Below are positions 44,685 through 53,318 of a stretch of 64,000 nucleotides of DNA, one piece after another. This DNA is from Saprospiraceae bacterium (GTDB lineage Bacteria > Bacteroidota > Bacteroidia > Chitinophagales > Saprospiraceae). The notes under the pieces are model-generated. The model ran no database searches. It was not told where the DNA came from and was given only the letters and a program-made list of their open reading frames with translations. Each line of letters opens with the position of its first letter. The stretch's first letter is position 1. Location: assembly GCA_020630435.1 (NCBI GenBank), contig JAHDBJ010000023.1, positions 1-64,000 of the forward strand, given 5' to 3'. The position numbers were made by a program, and so were the translations under genes.

Positions 44685-45914
44685 ATGAAAAATTTAAGTG
44701 GAAAGTTAATTAAGTGGGGCATTGGATTTTTTATTGTCTTTATTGTCCTAATATTACTGAATCCTTTTGGATACAATAGTTTGGGTTATAGAGAAGTAGT
44801 AGAAAGCCCTACAGGTGGTAAGAAAGTTGTCTTTAAAAGTGGATTTTATTGGAAAATGCCTGGAAGTAAAGTTACTCGTTATCCAAATTTAGTAACGATG
44901 GACTATTCTGATACGCAATCAGAATCTACTGTGAATCGGAGTCGTGCTAAAATCCGTTTTTTAGATGCGACAACTGGCATGGCAGAAATTATTGTAAAAT
45001 ATAAAATGCCTGATGCTGAAGAATTACAGCTTAAAATCCATGAAGATTTTAACGGTAGTTTATCCCATTTTGCCAATACAGGACTTGCGCCTTATACCTT
45101 AGAGTGTTTAAAAAATACGGCTCAATTAATGGAGTCAGAGCAACATTATTCTGGTGGTCGTTCTAAGTTCTCCAACGACTTCAGAGATCAATTAGACTAT
45201 GGCTATTATATTGTTGATTTGAGTGAAGAAACCATCATAGATAGCACAACTAATGAAACAAAGCGCATTTATCGTTCTGAAATACGGAAAAATGCTAATG
45301 AACTACCCGAAAGAGGTAAAAACGATCTAAAAGAGTATGGTATCTTAATTGCTTCTCAAAATGTTGTTGATGTAGATTACGAAGAGCAAGTTGATCAAAA
45401 ATTGAAAAAGAAAATTGAAGCGAGTACTAGAGAGTCTGTTTCAAAGCAAAATTTAATTACGGCTCAACAAGAAGCTATGACTGCCCAAGCAGAGGGTAAA
45501 AGAAAACTTGTTGAAATTGAGTATCAGGAGAAGCAGAAGCAAACACAATTGATTGTACAAGCAGAGACTCAGGTACGATTGGCTGAAAAGGATAAGGAAA
45601 AACAACGTATCGCACTTGAAGCTGCAAAGTTAGAGGCTGCAAAAATCAAAGAGTTGGCTGAAGCAGAAGCATTTGCAAAACAACGTATCATGCAAGCGGA
45701 TGGTGCATTGGAAAAGAAACTAGCCGCTTATCAAGAGGTGCAGAAGTTATGGGCAGGAGCTTTTGCTCAATATCAAGGAGCTATTGTTCCACAAATTCAA
45801 ACGGGAGGGAATGGTACAGCTCAAAATGGGGGACTAGATTTCATGCAACTCATGAGTATGAAAGCAGCTAAGGATTTAAACCTTGATATGAATGTAAAAA
45901 ACGTTAAAAAATAA
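44685..45914 (+). CDS. SPFH/Band 7 domain membrane protein
   Basis: The 409-residue protein has an N-terminal membrane helix (~9-26), an SPFH domain at about 45-235 (VFKSGFYWKMPGSKVTRYPN and following strands), and a long coiled coil at ~240-365 rich in Glu, Gln and Ala with repeated QAE/LAEAEA motifs. Such proteins form oligomeric cages around membrane proteases or microdomains. No FtsH or NfeD-type partner is adjacent. Confidence 0.85.
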   Translation: MKNLSGKLIKWGIGFFIVFIVLILLNPFGYNSLGYREVVESPTGGKKVVFKSGFYWKMPGSKVTRYPNLVTMDYSDTQSESTVNRSRAKIRFLDATTGMAEIIVKYKMPDAEELQLKIHEDFNGSLSHFANTGLAPYTLECLKNTAQLMESEQHYSGGRSKFSNDFRDQLDYGYYIVDLSEETIIDSTTNETKRIYRSEIRKNANELPERGKNDLKEYGILIASQNVVDVDYEEQVDQKLKKKIEASTRESVSKQNLITAQQEAMTAQAEGKRKLVEIEYQEKQKQTQLIVQAETQVRLAEKDKEKQRIALEAAKLEAAKIKELAEAEAFAKQRIMQADGALEKKLAAYQEVQKLWAGAFAQYQGAIVPQIQTGGNGTAQNGGLDFMQLMSMKAAKDLNLDMNVKNVKK

Positions 45915-45934
45915 TCCCTTTAGTTCTAAGATTT

Positions 45935-45966
45935 GGCACGCCATAAGGTATTTATGGTGTGTCTTT
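45935..45966 (+). terminator. Intrinsic terminator after the SPFH gene
   Basis: GGCACGCCATAA at 45935-45946 pairs with TTATGGTGTGTC at 45952-45963 (with G-U pairs) across GGTAT, followed by TTT. Confidence 0.6.
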
Positions 45967-45989
45967 CTTATTAATAAAGCCATCTTATT

Positions 45990-46466
45990 ATGAAAGACTC
46001 CCTCTTAGCCTATTTGATAGCACTAGTTGGATTTGTAATATTATTTGGTATTCATCCCACTGTGGGTATTATTGCTGCTTGTCTTTTTTCTATGACTATG
46101 ATATGGATACAAGTCAAAGAACCCAGCCAAAAAAACATAAACATCCAAAATGCCATTTTCACCTTAGAGATTAAACAAGTTAATCAATATGACTATTTTA
46201 CTATACTTATATCCATCGCAGCTATTTTCTCCTTTTTTGCCGCTGATAAAAATCAAATAATAAGCTATGTGATCCTATTTTTAGGTATTATGCATCTCTT
46301 ATTTTTTATTTATGAAGTTTATAAAAAAGAATCAAAGCATAGTCAATTTCTTTTGTATTCGGATCATGTCGTTTTAGTAAAAGATCAAGATATTTTCCAA
46401 GCAAAAATAAAAGAGCTTACAGGCATCACCTTTAGAAGAGATCTTCTAGAATTTAATAAGTATTGA
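45990..46466 (+). CDS. Small membrane protein
   Basis: The 158-residue product has about four transmembrane segments (roughly 7-20, 23-40, 71-88 and 94-110) and a short cytoplasmic tail. No domain is recognised. Function unknown. Confidence 0.6.
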   Translation: MKDSLLAYLIALVGFVILFGIHPTVGIIAACLFSMTMIWIQVKEPSQKNINIQNAIFTLEIKQVNQYDYFTILISIAAIFSFFAADKNQIISYVILFLGIMHLLFFIYEVYKKESKHSQFLLYSDHVVLVKDQDIFQAKIKELTGITFRRDLLEFNKY

Positions 46467-46524
46467 AGTAATCAATGATAACGAAAGATATACTCAAAAA
46501 TTCATCAAACTTAAGCCTTAAATT

Positions 46525-47142
46525 ATGATTCGTAAAAGACGTATATCTAATATTAATGTAGATTTGGAATCTTGGTGGGACAGCTTAGAAGAACAATGGC
46601 AGAAAGCCTTTAGTCAAACAATATTTAGGCAAAAGAATATTGTATCAAATCCCACACTTAGAGATTTAACAACAATTTGGACAGGTACAGCTATCCGTTT
46701 TGCTGGTCCTTTAGCTCCATTTCCTAATATGAACTTTGAATTAACCAACTTGAGTGGTTTATCAAGACTTAGACATCTTGAGATTGTTGTAGTCATTCAT
46801 CATAAACTCAGAGATTTAGATGCTTTAAAATGGCATAGGCATTTGCGATCTCTTTTTGTACATGATAATCAGATAGAAGATATTAGTGGAACAAAAGAAT
46901 TAAAAGAATTGGAAGAATTTTATTTTCAAAATAATAGTGTTCAATCGCTATTGCCAATAAAAAAACTACATAAGTTAAAAACTGTATACTGTCATCAAAA
47001 TCAGTTGACTTCTCTTGAAGGATTGACTGAATCCCATTCAGATAATATGCAAAATTTCTTTTGTTTACCTAATAGTCATATTAAAACAAAAGAGATAATA
47101 AAAACAGAGAAAACGCTATATATCCAATGCAAAAAAGTATAA
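46525..47142 (+). CDS. Leucine-rich-repeat protein
   Basis: The 205-residue protein has about five LRR units between ~75 and 180, for example LSGLSRLRHLEIVVV, LKWHRHLRSLFVHDNQIEDI, LKELEEFYFQNNSVQSL and LHKLKTVYCHQNQLTSLEGL. It has no signal peptide or catalytic motif and is probably an intracellular binding protein. Confidence 0.75.
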   Translation: MIRKRRISNINVDLESWWDSLEEQWQKAFSQTIFRQKNIVSNPTLRDLTTIWTGTAIRFAGPLAPFPNMNFELTNLSGLSRLRHLEIVVVIHHKLRDLDALKWHRHLRSLFVHDNQIEDISGTKELKELEEFYFQNNSVQSLLPIKKLHKLKTVYCHQNQLTSLEGLTESHSDNMQNFFCLPNSHIKTKEIIKTEKTLYIQCKKV

Positions 47143-47181
47143 GATGTTAGCACATTTAATAACCCTTAAAACGTATATTTT

Positions 47182-47700
47182 ATGGAACCTTTTTTAGGAC
47201 AAATAATGTATTTTGGATTTAACTTTGCGCCAAGAGGATGGGCTCATTGTGATGGACAATTATTACCCATTTCTCAAAATACTGCTTTATTCTCTTTGCT
47301 CGGAACAATTTATGGAGGAGATGGTCGTACCACTTTTGCACTTCCTGATCTTAGAGGTAGAGTACCTTTACATATGGGAACTGGAGCAGGTTTAACACCT
47401 CGACCAATTGGGCAACGTTCTGGAGTAGAAAACATGACGCTTTCAGTCAATAATCTTCCAAGCCACAATCATTCTTTAGTGGTAAGTACTGCAAATGGTA
47501 ATACTGCCTCTCCTGAAGGTAATTTTATTGCTAATGCTGGCGCTTTTGATAATGATTTTGATTCTAATGTTGGTACAGGTGCAATGAACTCAGATTCAGT
47601 AACAAATACAGGAGGAGGACAATCTTTTAGTATCATACAGCCTTACTTGGTTGTAAATGCTTGTATTGCACTAACAGGTATATTCCCTTCAAGAAGTTAA
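47182..47700 (+). CDS. Phage tail collar domain protein (MdpB-like)
   Basis: The 172-residue product matches stand-alone tail-collar proteins: FLGQIMYFGFNFAPRGWAHCDGQLLPI, LFSLLGTIYGGDGRTTFALPDLRGRVP, then MTLSVNNLPSHNHSLV. Many bacteria carry these outside prophages. No phage structural or lysis genes are nearby. The next gene, 34 bp downstream, encodes an RR-motif protein and may be linked. Confidence 0.85.
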   Translation: MEPFLGQIMYFGFNFAPRGWAHCDGQLLPISQNTALFSLLGTIYGGDGRTTFALPDLRGRVPLHMGTGAGLTPRPIGQRSGVENMTLSVNNLPSHNHSLVVSTANGNTASPEGNFIANAGAFDNDFDSNVGTGAMNSDSVTNTGGGQSFSIIQPYLVVNACIALTGIFPSRS

Positions 47701-47734
47701 AGTTATATTGATCTTTTAACCTAAAAAACAGTTT

Positions 47735-48094
47735 ATGGAAAGGAGAATTTTCATCAAAAATCTAGGAGCAGTAAGCATACTAACAGGAATACTTGGTGGT
47801 GGGATAGTATTGAATTCTTCAGAAATACAAATTAAATATCCTGTATCTTTTTCTTCATTTGAAAAAAACCATCTCAGCAGTCTTGCTAAAGAAATGTATC
47901 GTAATATGGGTAAGAAATACCATACTAAAAAATGGATAAAATCTCTTCTAGAACCGATACAAATTTTATCTCAAAAACAATCATTGAATAGTTATGAAAC
48001 TAGATTTGTCAATCAAGCTAATCAAATTGTTTCTATTTCTAAACAAAAAGAAAAGTGTACTACTAAATTCTTAGGGAACTTCCAATCGGCTTAA
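47735..48094 (+). CDS. Small protein with twin-Arg-like signal
   Basis: The 119-residue product starts MERRIFIKNLGAVSILTGIL, resembling a Tat signal peptide (RRIFIK followed by a hydrophobic core). The mature part is basic and helical, vaguely like gluconate dehydrogenase subunit 3-type partners but too short to be sure. Its position 34 bp after the tail-collar gene suggests cotranscription. Confidence 0.55.
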   Translation: MERRIFIKNLGAVSILTGILGGGIVLNSSEIQIKYPVSFSSFEKNHLSSLAKEMYRNMGKKYHTKKWIKSLLEPIQILSQKQSLNSYETRFVNQANQIVSISKQKEKCTTKFLGNFQSA

Positions 48095-48139
48095 TAAACT
48101 TCATCATCATTTTTCCCTAAGGGCTGTCTTAATTCTTTT

Positions 48140-48174
48140 AATAAGCATATCTTCTTGATGTGCTTATTTTTTTT
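48140..48174 (+). terminator. Intrinsic terminator
   Basis: AATAAGCATATC at 48140-48151 pairs with GATGTGCTTATT at 48157-48168 (one G-U), followed by a T-run. It ends the tail-collar/RR-protein unit. Confidence 0.8.
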
Positions 48175-48259
48175 ATTAAAATAAATAGGAGATATAATTA
48201 AACAATAGTACTTTCATGTTGTTTAGTTATATTATTTAATGTAAAACTTGATAAAGAAC

Positions 48260-48787
48260 ATGATTTCAAAAACAATGGAAAACGCCTTGAATAAACAGAT
48301 TGAATTAGAAGGATATGCTTCTTTCTTTTATCTTTCTATGGCTTCTTGGTGCGACAGAGAAGGACTCGAGGGTTGTGCAAAATTTTTACATCGCCAATCG
48401 GACGAGGAGAGAAACCATATGTTACGTATTTTCCACTATATTAGCGAAGTAGATGGTCATGCATTGACGCCCAATATTCCCCAACCACCACATGAGTTTG
48501 AATCTATCCAACAGATTTTAGAATTAGTATATGCGCACGAGCAAAAAGTTACAAAATCTATCAACGAAATGTTGGGACTATGTTATAAAGAAAATGATTA
48601 TAATACCCTTAATTTTTTGCAATGGTATGTTGAAGAACAACGAGAAGAAGAAAATCTTGCTAGAGGCATTTTAGATAAAGTTAAATTAATTGGTAATGGT
48701 AGTCAAAGTCTTTATTTTATAGACCAAGAGCTTGAAAGGATTAATACCCAGCAACTTGCTGCTGAAGCCGCTAGTGGTGAAGCCTAA
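48260..48787 (+). CDS. Ferritin
   Basis: The 175-residue protein has the ferroxidase-centre Glu/His set of bacterial ferritins: IELEGYASFFYLSMASW, SDEERNHMLRIFHYI and EEQREEENLARGIL. It oxidises and stores iron in a 24-mer. An in-frame TTG 12 bp upstream extends the ORF, but the ATG at 48260 gives the usual MISKTMENALNKQ start. Confidence 0.92.
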   Translation: MISKTMENALNKQIELEGYASFFYLSMASWCDREGLEGCAKFLHRQSDEERNHMLRIFHYISEVDGHALTPNIPQPPHEFESIQQILELVYAHEQKVTKSINEMLGLCYKENDYNTLNFLQWYVEEQREEENLARGILDKVKLIGNGSQSLYFIDQELERINTQQLAAEAASGEA

Positions 48788-48814
48788 AAAGAAATAAAGG
48801 TTTAGGTATAAATA

Positions 48815-48861
48815 TAAAATGTCGTTTATCTAGTATTAGATACAATATAAACGACATTTTA
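48815..48861. terminator. Bidirectional terminator between ferritin and rarA
   Basis: TAAAATGTCGTTTAT at 48815-48829 pairs perfectly with ATAAACGACATTTTA at 48847-48861. It lies between two convergent genes. Confidence 0.7.
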
Positions 48862-48871
48862 ATATTAAAAA

Positions 48872-50143
48872 TCAATAGCCATATTTATCCTCCCAGTTTT
48901 GTTTCAACTTAGTCCGTATTTTTATTTCTTGGGCATTATCAGATGGTGTAAATAGTTGTTGACCAATTATTGATTCAGGCATAAATTCCATAGCTCCAAA
49001 ATTATCTTGATAATCATGAGCATATTTATAATTTTTGCCATATCCCAAATCCTTCATTAGCTTAGTTGGTCTATTTCTTAAAGATAAGGGTACTGGTAAA
49101 TTTCCAGTGTTTTTTACTAGAGCTTGAGCTTTGTTAATTGCCATATATGCTGAATTGCTCTTCGGAGAAGTTGCTAAATAAATAGCGGCTTGTGAAAGAA
49201 TAATTCTAGCTTCAGGCATTCCAATATTCTGGATGGTTTGAAAACACGTATTTGCCATGAGTAAAGCATTTGGATTCGCCAAACCAATATCTTCTGCTGC
49301 TAGTATAATCATCCTTCGAGCGATAAATTTAATATCTTCGCCCCCTTCTAACATTCTTGCCAACCAGTATACCGCCGCATTGGGATCACTCCCACGCATT
49401 GATTTTATAAAGGCTGAAATAATATCATAATGTTGCTCTCCACTTTTATCGTATAATAGAATATTTTGCTGAAGTTGTTTTTTGACTAAGTCATTTGTAA
49501 GCACTATTTTTTCATCCGTAGTAACATTGATAACAATCTCCAATATATTGAGTAGTTTTCTAGCATCACCTCCTGAATATTGAAGGAGTGCCTCATATTC
49601 TTTAAGGTCTATTTTCTTATTTTTTAATACTTCATCTTGCTCTACCGCTTGATGAAGCAATTGCAATAGATCTTCTTTTGATAAATGCTCCAATACATAT
49701 ACTTGACACCTTGATAAAAGTGCTGGAATGACTTCAAAAGATGGATTTTCTGTAGTAGCCCCAATTAGTGTAAATATCCCTTGTTCAACGGCTCCTAATA
49801 GTGAATCTTGTTGGGATTTGCTAAAGCGATGAATTTCATCAATAAATAAGATAGGATTAGGCTGGCTAAAAAAGCGTTGTTTTTTTGCTTTTTCAATCAC
49901 TTCACGAACATCTTTCACTCCAGAATTAATAGCACTCAAGCCATGAAAAGGGCGTTCTAATTGATTGGCAATTATTTTAGCCAGCGTTGTTTTACCAACT
50001 CCAGGTGGTCCCCAGAAAATAATAGACGGGATATTTCCAGACAATATGGCTTGTCGCAATACTGCCCCTTCTCCTACCAAATGTCTTTGTCCTATATAAG
50101 TATCTAATGATCTTGGTCTTAAACGTTCTGCCAATGGAGCCAT
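48872..50143 (-). CDS. rarA: Replication-associated recombination protein RarA (MgsA)
   Basis: The 423-residue AAA ATPase begins [19 protein letters not shown] and has Walker [12 protein letters not shown], Walker [10 protein letters not shown], sensor-1 [10 protein letters not shown] and the C-terminal tetramerisation region ([25 protein letters not shown]). It acts at stalled replication forks. Length and motifs are typical. Confidence 0.95.
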   Translation of the reverse strand: MAPLAERLRPRSLDTYIGQRHLVGEGAVLRQAILSGNIPSIIFWGPPGVGKTTLAKIIANQLERPFHGLSAINSGVKDVREVIEKAKKQRFFSQPNPILFIDEIHRFSKSQQDSLLGAVEQGIFTLIGATTENPSFEVIPALLSRCQVYVLEHLSKEDLLQLLHQAVEQDEVLKNKKIDLKEYEALLQYSGGDARKLLNILEIVINVTTDEKIVLTNDLVKKQLQQNILLYDKSGEQHYDIISAFIKSMRGSDPNAAVYWLARMLEGGEDIKFIARRMIILAAEDIGLANPNALLMANTCFQTIQNIGMPEARIILSQAAIYLATSPKSNSAYMAINKAQALVKNTGNLPVPLSLRNRPTKLMKDLGYGKNYKYAHDYQDNFGAMEFMPESIIGQQLFTPSDNAQEIKIRTKLKQNWEDKYGY

Positions 50144-50209
50144 TCTTATTATTTTTTATCTAATAAATCGTCGCTTTTTATAAGAAAAAAACAAAAAAAA
50201 CCTATAAAG

Positions 50210-50241
50210 TTTGTTTTTTTAATAAATAGTTTGCAACTTTG
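50210..50241 (+). promoter_or_regulatory. Candidate promoter of the pheA leader
   Basis: TTTG at 50210-50213 and CAACTTTG at 50234-50241 are 20 bp apart, matching the Bacteroidota TTTG-N19-21-TAnnTTTG pattern with one mismatch in the -7 element. Transcription would start near 50247, 33 bp before the leader-peptide ATG. Confidence 0.45.
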
Positions 50242-50279
50242 ATTCATCAATTATTTGATAAAATTAAGATTAAACCAAA

Positions 50280-50354
50280 ATGGTACACCAAATTAATCCA
50301 TCTTTTTACTTTTTTTATTTTTATGGGTTTGATTCACAACATTCGGAATCTTAG
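50280..50354 (+). CDS. Phe/Tyr-rich leader peptide of the pheA operon
   Basis: A 24-codon ORF (ATG 50280-50282, TAG 50352-50354). Codons 9-17 read FYFFYFYGF: five Phe and three Tyr codons in nine. E. coli pheL uses a comparable Phe run. Starvation for charged tRNA-Phe or tRNA-Tyr would stall the ribosome here, leaving 50342-50352 free to pair with the left arm of the downstream terminator. The opposite-strand ORF at this place is a shadow. Confidence 0.8.
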   Translation: MVHQINPSFYFFYFYGFDSQHSES

Positions 50355-50392
50355 GTGATACTATTTTAAAAAATAAGTTAACAAAACATATA

Positions 50393-50424
50393 AAGTTCCG
50401 AAATTGTTTCGGGACTTTTTTTTT
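50393..50424 (+). terminator. pheA attenuator terminator
   Basis: AAGTTCCGAAA at 50393-50403 pairs with TTTCGGGACTT at 50407-50417 (one G-U), followed by nine Ts, ending 34 bp before the pheA start. The leader sequence ttcggaatctt at 50342-50352 can pair with its left arm (aagttccgaa) as an antiterminator. Confidence 0.8.
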
Positions 50425-50457
50425 GTCTTTTAACAAACATATACAAACTAACAACCG

Positions 50458-51339
50458 ATGCCAGTTACTGATACAGAAGCTCAACAAGTCGATAAATCTT
50501 CCGCTGAAAAACTTATCATTGCAATTCAAGGTTTTGAAGGTTCTTATCATGATATTGCAGCAAGAAAATATTTTGGCAATTCTATTGATTATATAATGTG
50601 TGCTTCTTTTGATAAGGTATTTCAATCCTTAGAAAGTAACAAAGCGAACTATGGACTAATGGCAATTGAAAACTCCGTAGCAGGCACAATTATTCCTAAT
50701 TATGCTTTACTTAGAGAATCCAATTATCAAGTCATTGGAGAAGTTTATCTTCGAATAGAGCATCAATTGATGACATTACCTGGACAAACAATAGAGGAGC
50801 TAAAGATTGTGCAATCCCACCCTATGGCATTGGCTCAATGCAGAAAACTTTTCAGGCAATATCCTCATTTAGAAACAAAAGAAGCCTCTGATACGGCTTT
50901 GTGTGCGAAGGAATTACTGAAAAATCAAAAGCCACATATAGGTGTTATTGCTAGCAAATTAGCGGCTGATTTATTTGACTTAGAAATTGTCGCTAAAAGT
51001 GTTGAAGATAATAAACGTAACTTCACCCGTTTCTTAGTTCTAGAAGAAAAAAATGTCTATAATCAAGAAAATACGACTGCCAATAAGGCTTCTGTCTGCT
51101 TTCATCTAGGGCATAGAGCAGGTACACTTGCTGCTGTCCTAAGCGTTTTGGCATCTCATTATATGAATTTATCTAAAATTCAATCCTTACCATTGGTTGG
51201 TAAAGAATGGGAATACTTTTTCCATTTGGATATTGAATTTGAAGAATATGACTTATTTCTAGAAGCCATGGAAGCCATTGCGCCTATGGTCAAACAGTTT
51301 AAAATTTTAGGCGAATATAAAAGAGGTATAAAACCTTGA
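50458..51339 (+). CDS. pheA: Prephenate dehydratase
   Basis: The 293-residue protein has a periplasmic-binding-like PDT domain (IAIQGFEGSYHDIAARKYFG, IENSVAGTI, and NFTRFLVLEE with the catalytic Thr in the TRF motif) and a C-terminal ACT domain (~205-280: RAGTLAAVLSVLASHYMNL, SKIQSLPL) expected to sense Phe. It converts prephenate to phenylpyruvate in Phe synthesis. It is first gene of an operon with the DAHP synthase/chorismate mutase 52 bp downstream, controlled by a Phe/Tyr attenuator. Confidence 0.93.
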   Translation: MPVTDTEAQQVDKSSAEKLIIAIQGFEGSYHDIAARKYFGNSIDYIMCASFDKVFQSLESNKANYGLMAIENSVAGTIIPNYALLRESNYQVIGEVYLRIEHQLMTLPGQTIEELKIVQSHPMALAQCRKLFRQYPHLETKEASDTALCAKELLKNQKPHIGVIASKLAADLFDLEIVAKSVEDNKRNFTRFLVLEEKNVYNQENTTANKASVCFHLGHRAGTLAAVLSVLASHYMNLSKIQSLPLVGKEWEYFFHLDIEFEEYDLFLEAMEAIAPMVKQFKILGEYKRGIKP

Positions 51340-51391
51340 TGAACAAAATTATTTTTTAACATAGAATTTCAAATAAAAATCATTATAAATT

Positions 51392-52483
51392 ATGGAAATA
51401 GTAAACATGAAAGATTGGGGTTTAGGCTTAGACCCAAGCAAAGGACCAATTTTAATTTCAGGTCCTTGTAGTGCAGAGTCAGAACAGCAGGTTTTGGAGA
51501 GTTGTTTGGGAGTTGCTAAACATCGAGTGCATATCCTAAGAGCTGGTATTTGGAAACCTCGCACTCGCCCTGGTACATTTGAAGGAATTGGTGCTCAAGC
51601 ATTACCATGGATAAAGAGAGCTGGAAGGGAAACAAGTTTGCCTGTAACCGTGGAAGTTGCCAATGCTCGTCATGTATATGAAGCCCTAAAAAATCATGTC
51701 GATATCCTTTGGATAGGTGCTAGAACGTCTGTAAATCCTTTCTCAGTTCAAGAAATTGCAGATGCTCTAAAAGGGGTAGATATTCCTGTTATTGTGAAAA
51801 ACCCGATCAATCCAGATTTAGCCTTATGGATGGGTGCTTTAGAACGTTTTAATAAAGTAGGCATCAAAAAATTAGCTGCTTTACATAGAGGGTTTTCAGT
51901 CTCTAATTCTGCCCCTTATCGAAATAGTCCAATGTGGCATATTCCTATTGAACTTAGACGAAGACTTCCAGAAATCGAAATTATTGGAGATCCTAGTCAT
52001 ATCGCAGGTAAGCGTGCTTTGCTGAGGGAAATAGCGCAAAAATCTTTAGATCTTAGCTTCGATGGTTTAATGATCGAATCTCATATCAATCCTGATGTTG
52101 CTTTAAGTGATGCCAAACAACAAGTAACACCTGATGGTTTGAAAGAATTGTTAGATAGTCTGGTTAAAAAAGAAGTAGCAAGTAGTGATCCTTTATTTGT
52201 TTCCAACCTTGAATCTTTAAGAGCTGATATTGATCGATTGGATAGAGAGGTTATTGAATTATTATCTAAACGGATGGAAGTTGCTCGCCAAATTGGTTTA
52301 TACAAGAAAGAAAATAACATTACTATCTTACAAATGAGTCGGTGGGAAGAAATTTTGAATAATCGTATCAAGGAAGCAATGGCACATGGTCTATCTGAAA
52401 AATTTATCACTTCATTTTTACAAGATATTCATAATGAATCTATTCATCAGCAAACGGCTGTAATGAATAAAGAGACGGCTTAA
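51392..52483 (+). CDS. Bifunctional DAHP synthase / chorismate mutase
   Basis: The 363-residue protein has an N-terminal DAHP synthase of the type I-beta (KDO8PS-like) family: GPILISGPCSAESEQQV, AGIWKPRTRPGTFEG, and PVIVKNPINPD and GDPSHIAGKR barrel motifs. A C-terminal AroQ-type chorismate mutase helix domain follows at ~268-345 (LESLRADIDRLDREVIELLSKR, ARQIGLYKKENN). It makes DAHP from PEP and erythrose-4-phosphate and rearranges chorismate to prephenate. With PDT downstream in the pathway, the operon covers the entry and the Phe branch. Confidence 0.93.
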   Translation: MEIVNMKDWGLGLDPSKGPILISGPCSAESEQQVLESCLGVAKHRVHILRAGIWKPRTRPGTFEGIGAQALPWIKRAGRETSLPVTVEVANARHVYEALKNHVDILWIGARTSVNPFSVQEIADALKGVDIPVIVKNPINPDLALWMGALERFNKVGIKKLAALHRGFSVSNSAPYRNSPMWHIPIELRRRLPEIEIIGDPSHIAGKRALLREIAQKSLDLSFDGLMIESHINPDVALSDAKQQVTPDGLKELLDSLVKKEVASSDPLFVSNLESLRADIDRLDREVIELLSKRMEVARQIGLYKKENNITILQMSRWEEILNNRIKEAMAHGLSEKFITSFLQDIHNESIHQQTAVMNKETA

Positions 52484-52590
52484 TAAGGCTAAAAGAATAG
52501 CTTCTTGATGTTGGCTGTTTTTTTGTCCTTATTTTTTCACCGTTACTTAGTCTAAAAATAATTGAAAGGAGCAAATCACAATCTAGTGTG

Positions 52591-52630
52591 AACGGTTGCT
52601 CGACTTTTTTAAGTTGAGTAGCCGTTTTTT
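52591..52630 (+). terminator. Strong terminator after the aromatic operon
   Basis: AACGGTTGCTCGACTT at 52591-52606 pairs with AAGTTGAGTAGCCGTT at 52611-52626 (three G-U pairs) across TTTT, then a T-run. It closes the pheA operon ~110 bp past the stop. Confidence 0.8.
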
Positions 52631-52653
52631 ATTTTTTCCCTTACCTTTGTAAG

Positions 52654-53292
52654 ATGAAAACACTGGAGGTATTGAATAATACAGAGATGATAAGAACCGC
52701 ATTGCCTGTGATGGAACAGTTTTATACTGTACAAGGAGAAGGCTATCATCAAGGTAAAGCAGCCTATTTTATTCGTTTGGCAGGTTGTAATGTAGGTTGT
52801 ACTTGGTGTGATGTTAAAGAATCATGGGATGCAGATAAACACCCGAAAACAGCCATTAAAACGCTAACGCATGAGGCTTCCCAACACGAAGGAAATATTG
52901 TAGTAATTACTGGTGGAGAACCCCTTATGTACGACCTGGAGTACTTGACAAAATCTTTAAAAGATGCTGGATTAAAAACTCATATTGAGACCTCTGCAGC
53001 TTATCCTCTTTCGGGACATTGGGATTGGATTTGTGTATCCCCAAAAAAATTCAAACCTGCTCTACCAGAGATCATGCCTCTAGCAGATGAATTAAAAATC
53101 ATTGTATATAACCGCCATGATTTCAAGTGGGCAGAAACCCATGCTGCACAGGTATCGGGAAACTGTAAACTCTACCTCCAACCTGAATGGGGCAAAGCTC
53201 CCGAAATGATGCCTTTGATTGTCAATTATGTAAAAGCCAATCCACAATGGCAAATTTCTTTACAAATACATAAATATATTAATGTACCATAA
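52654..53292 (+). CDS. queE: 7-carboxy-7-deazaguanine synthase QueE
   Basis: The 212-residue radical SAM enzyme has FYTVQGEGYHQGKAAYFIRL, the iron-sulfur CxxxCxxC motif in GCNVGCTWCD, and TGGEPLMYDL for SAM binding. It forms CDG in queuosine biosynthesis. A TACCTTTG word resembling a -7 element lies 5 bp upstream of the first ATG, so translation may start from a very short or absent leader, or at the internal Met (codon 10). Confidence 0.93.
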   Translation: MKTLEVLNNTEMIRTALPVMEQFYTVQGEGYHQGKAAYFIRLAGCNVGCTWCDVKESWDADKHPKTAIKTLTHEASQHEGNIVVITGGEPLMYDLEYLTKSLKDAGLKTHIETSAAYPLSGHWDWICVSPKKFKPALPEIMPLADELKIIVYNRHDFKWAETHAAQVSGNCKLYLQPEWGKAPEMMPLIVNYVKANPQWQISLQIHKYINVP

Positions 53293-53318
53293 GTAACTTT
53301 ACTAAATACAACATAAGC

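Larger units (their letters stand above)
50144..50457. other. Leader region of the pheA operon
   Basis: This 314-bp gap separates the divergent rarA and pheA genes. Its pheA-proximal two thirds hold a promoter candidate, the Phe/Tyr leader peptide, the antiterminator-competent segment, and the attenuator terminator described separately. Confidence 0.6.

Noticed and set aside
47182-47700. Prophage or tail-fibre cluster signalled by the tail-collar domain
   Set aside because: No other phage structural, lysis or integration genes are present; stand-alone collar proteins are common in bacteria.
50293-50625. 110-residue minus-strand ORF overlapping the pheA leader and start
   Set aside because: It overlaps the well-supported leader peptide, terminator and pheA, and matches no family.
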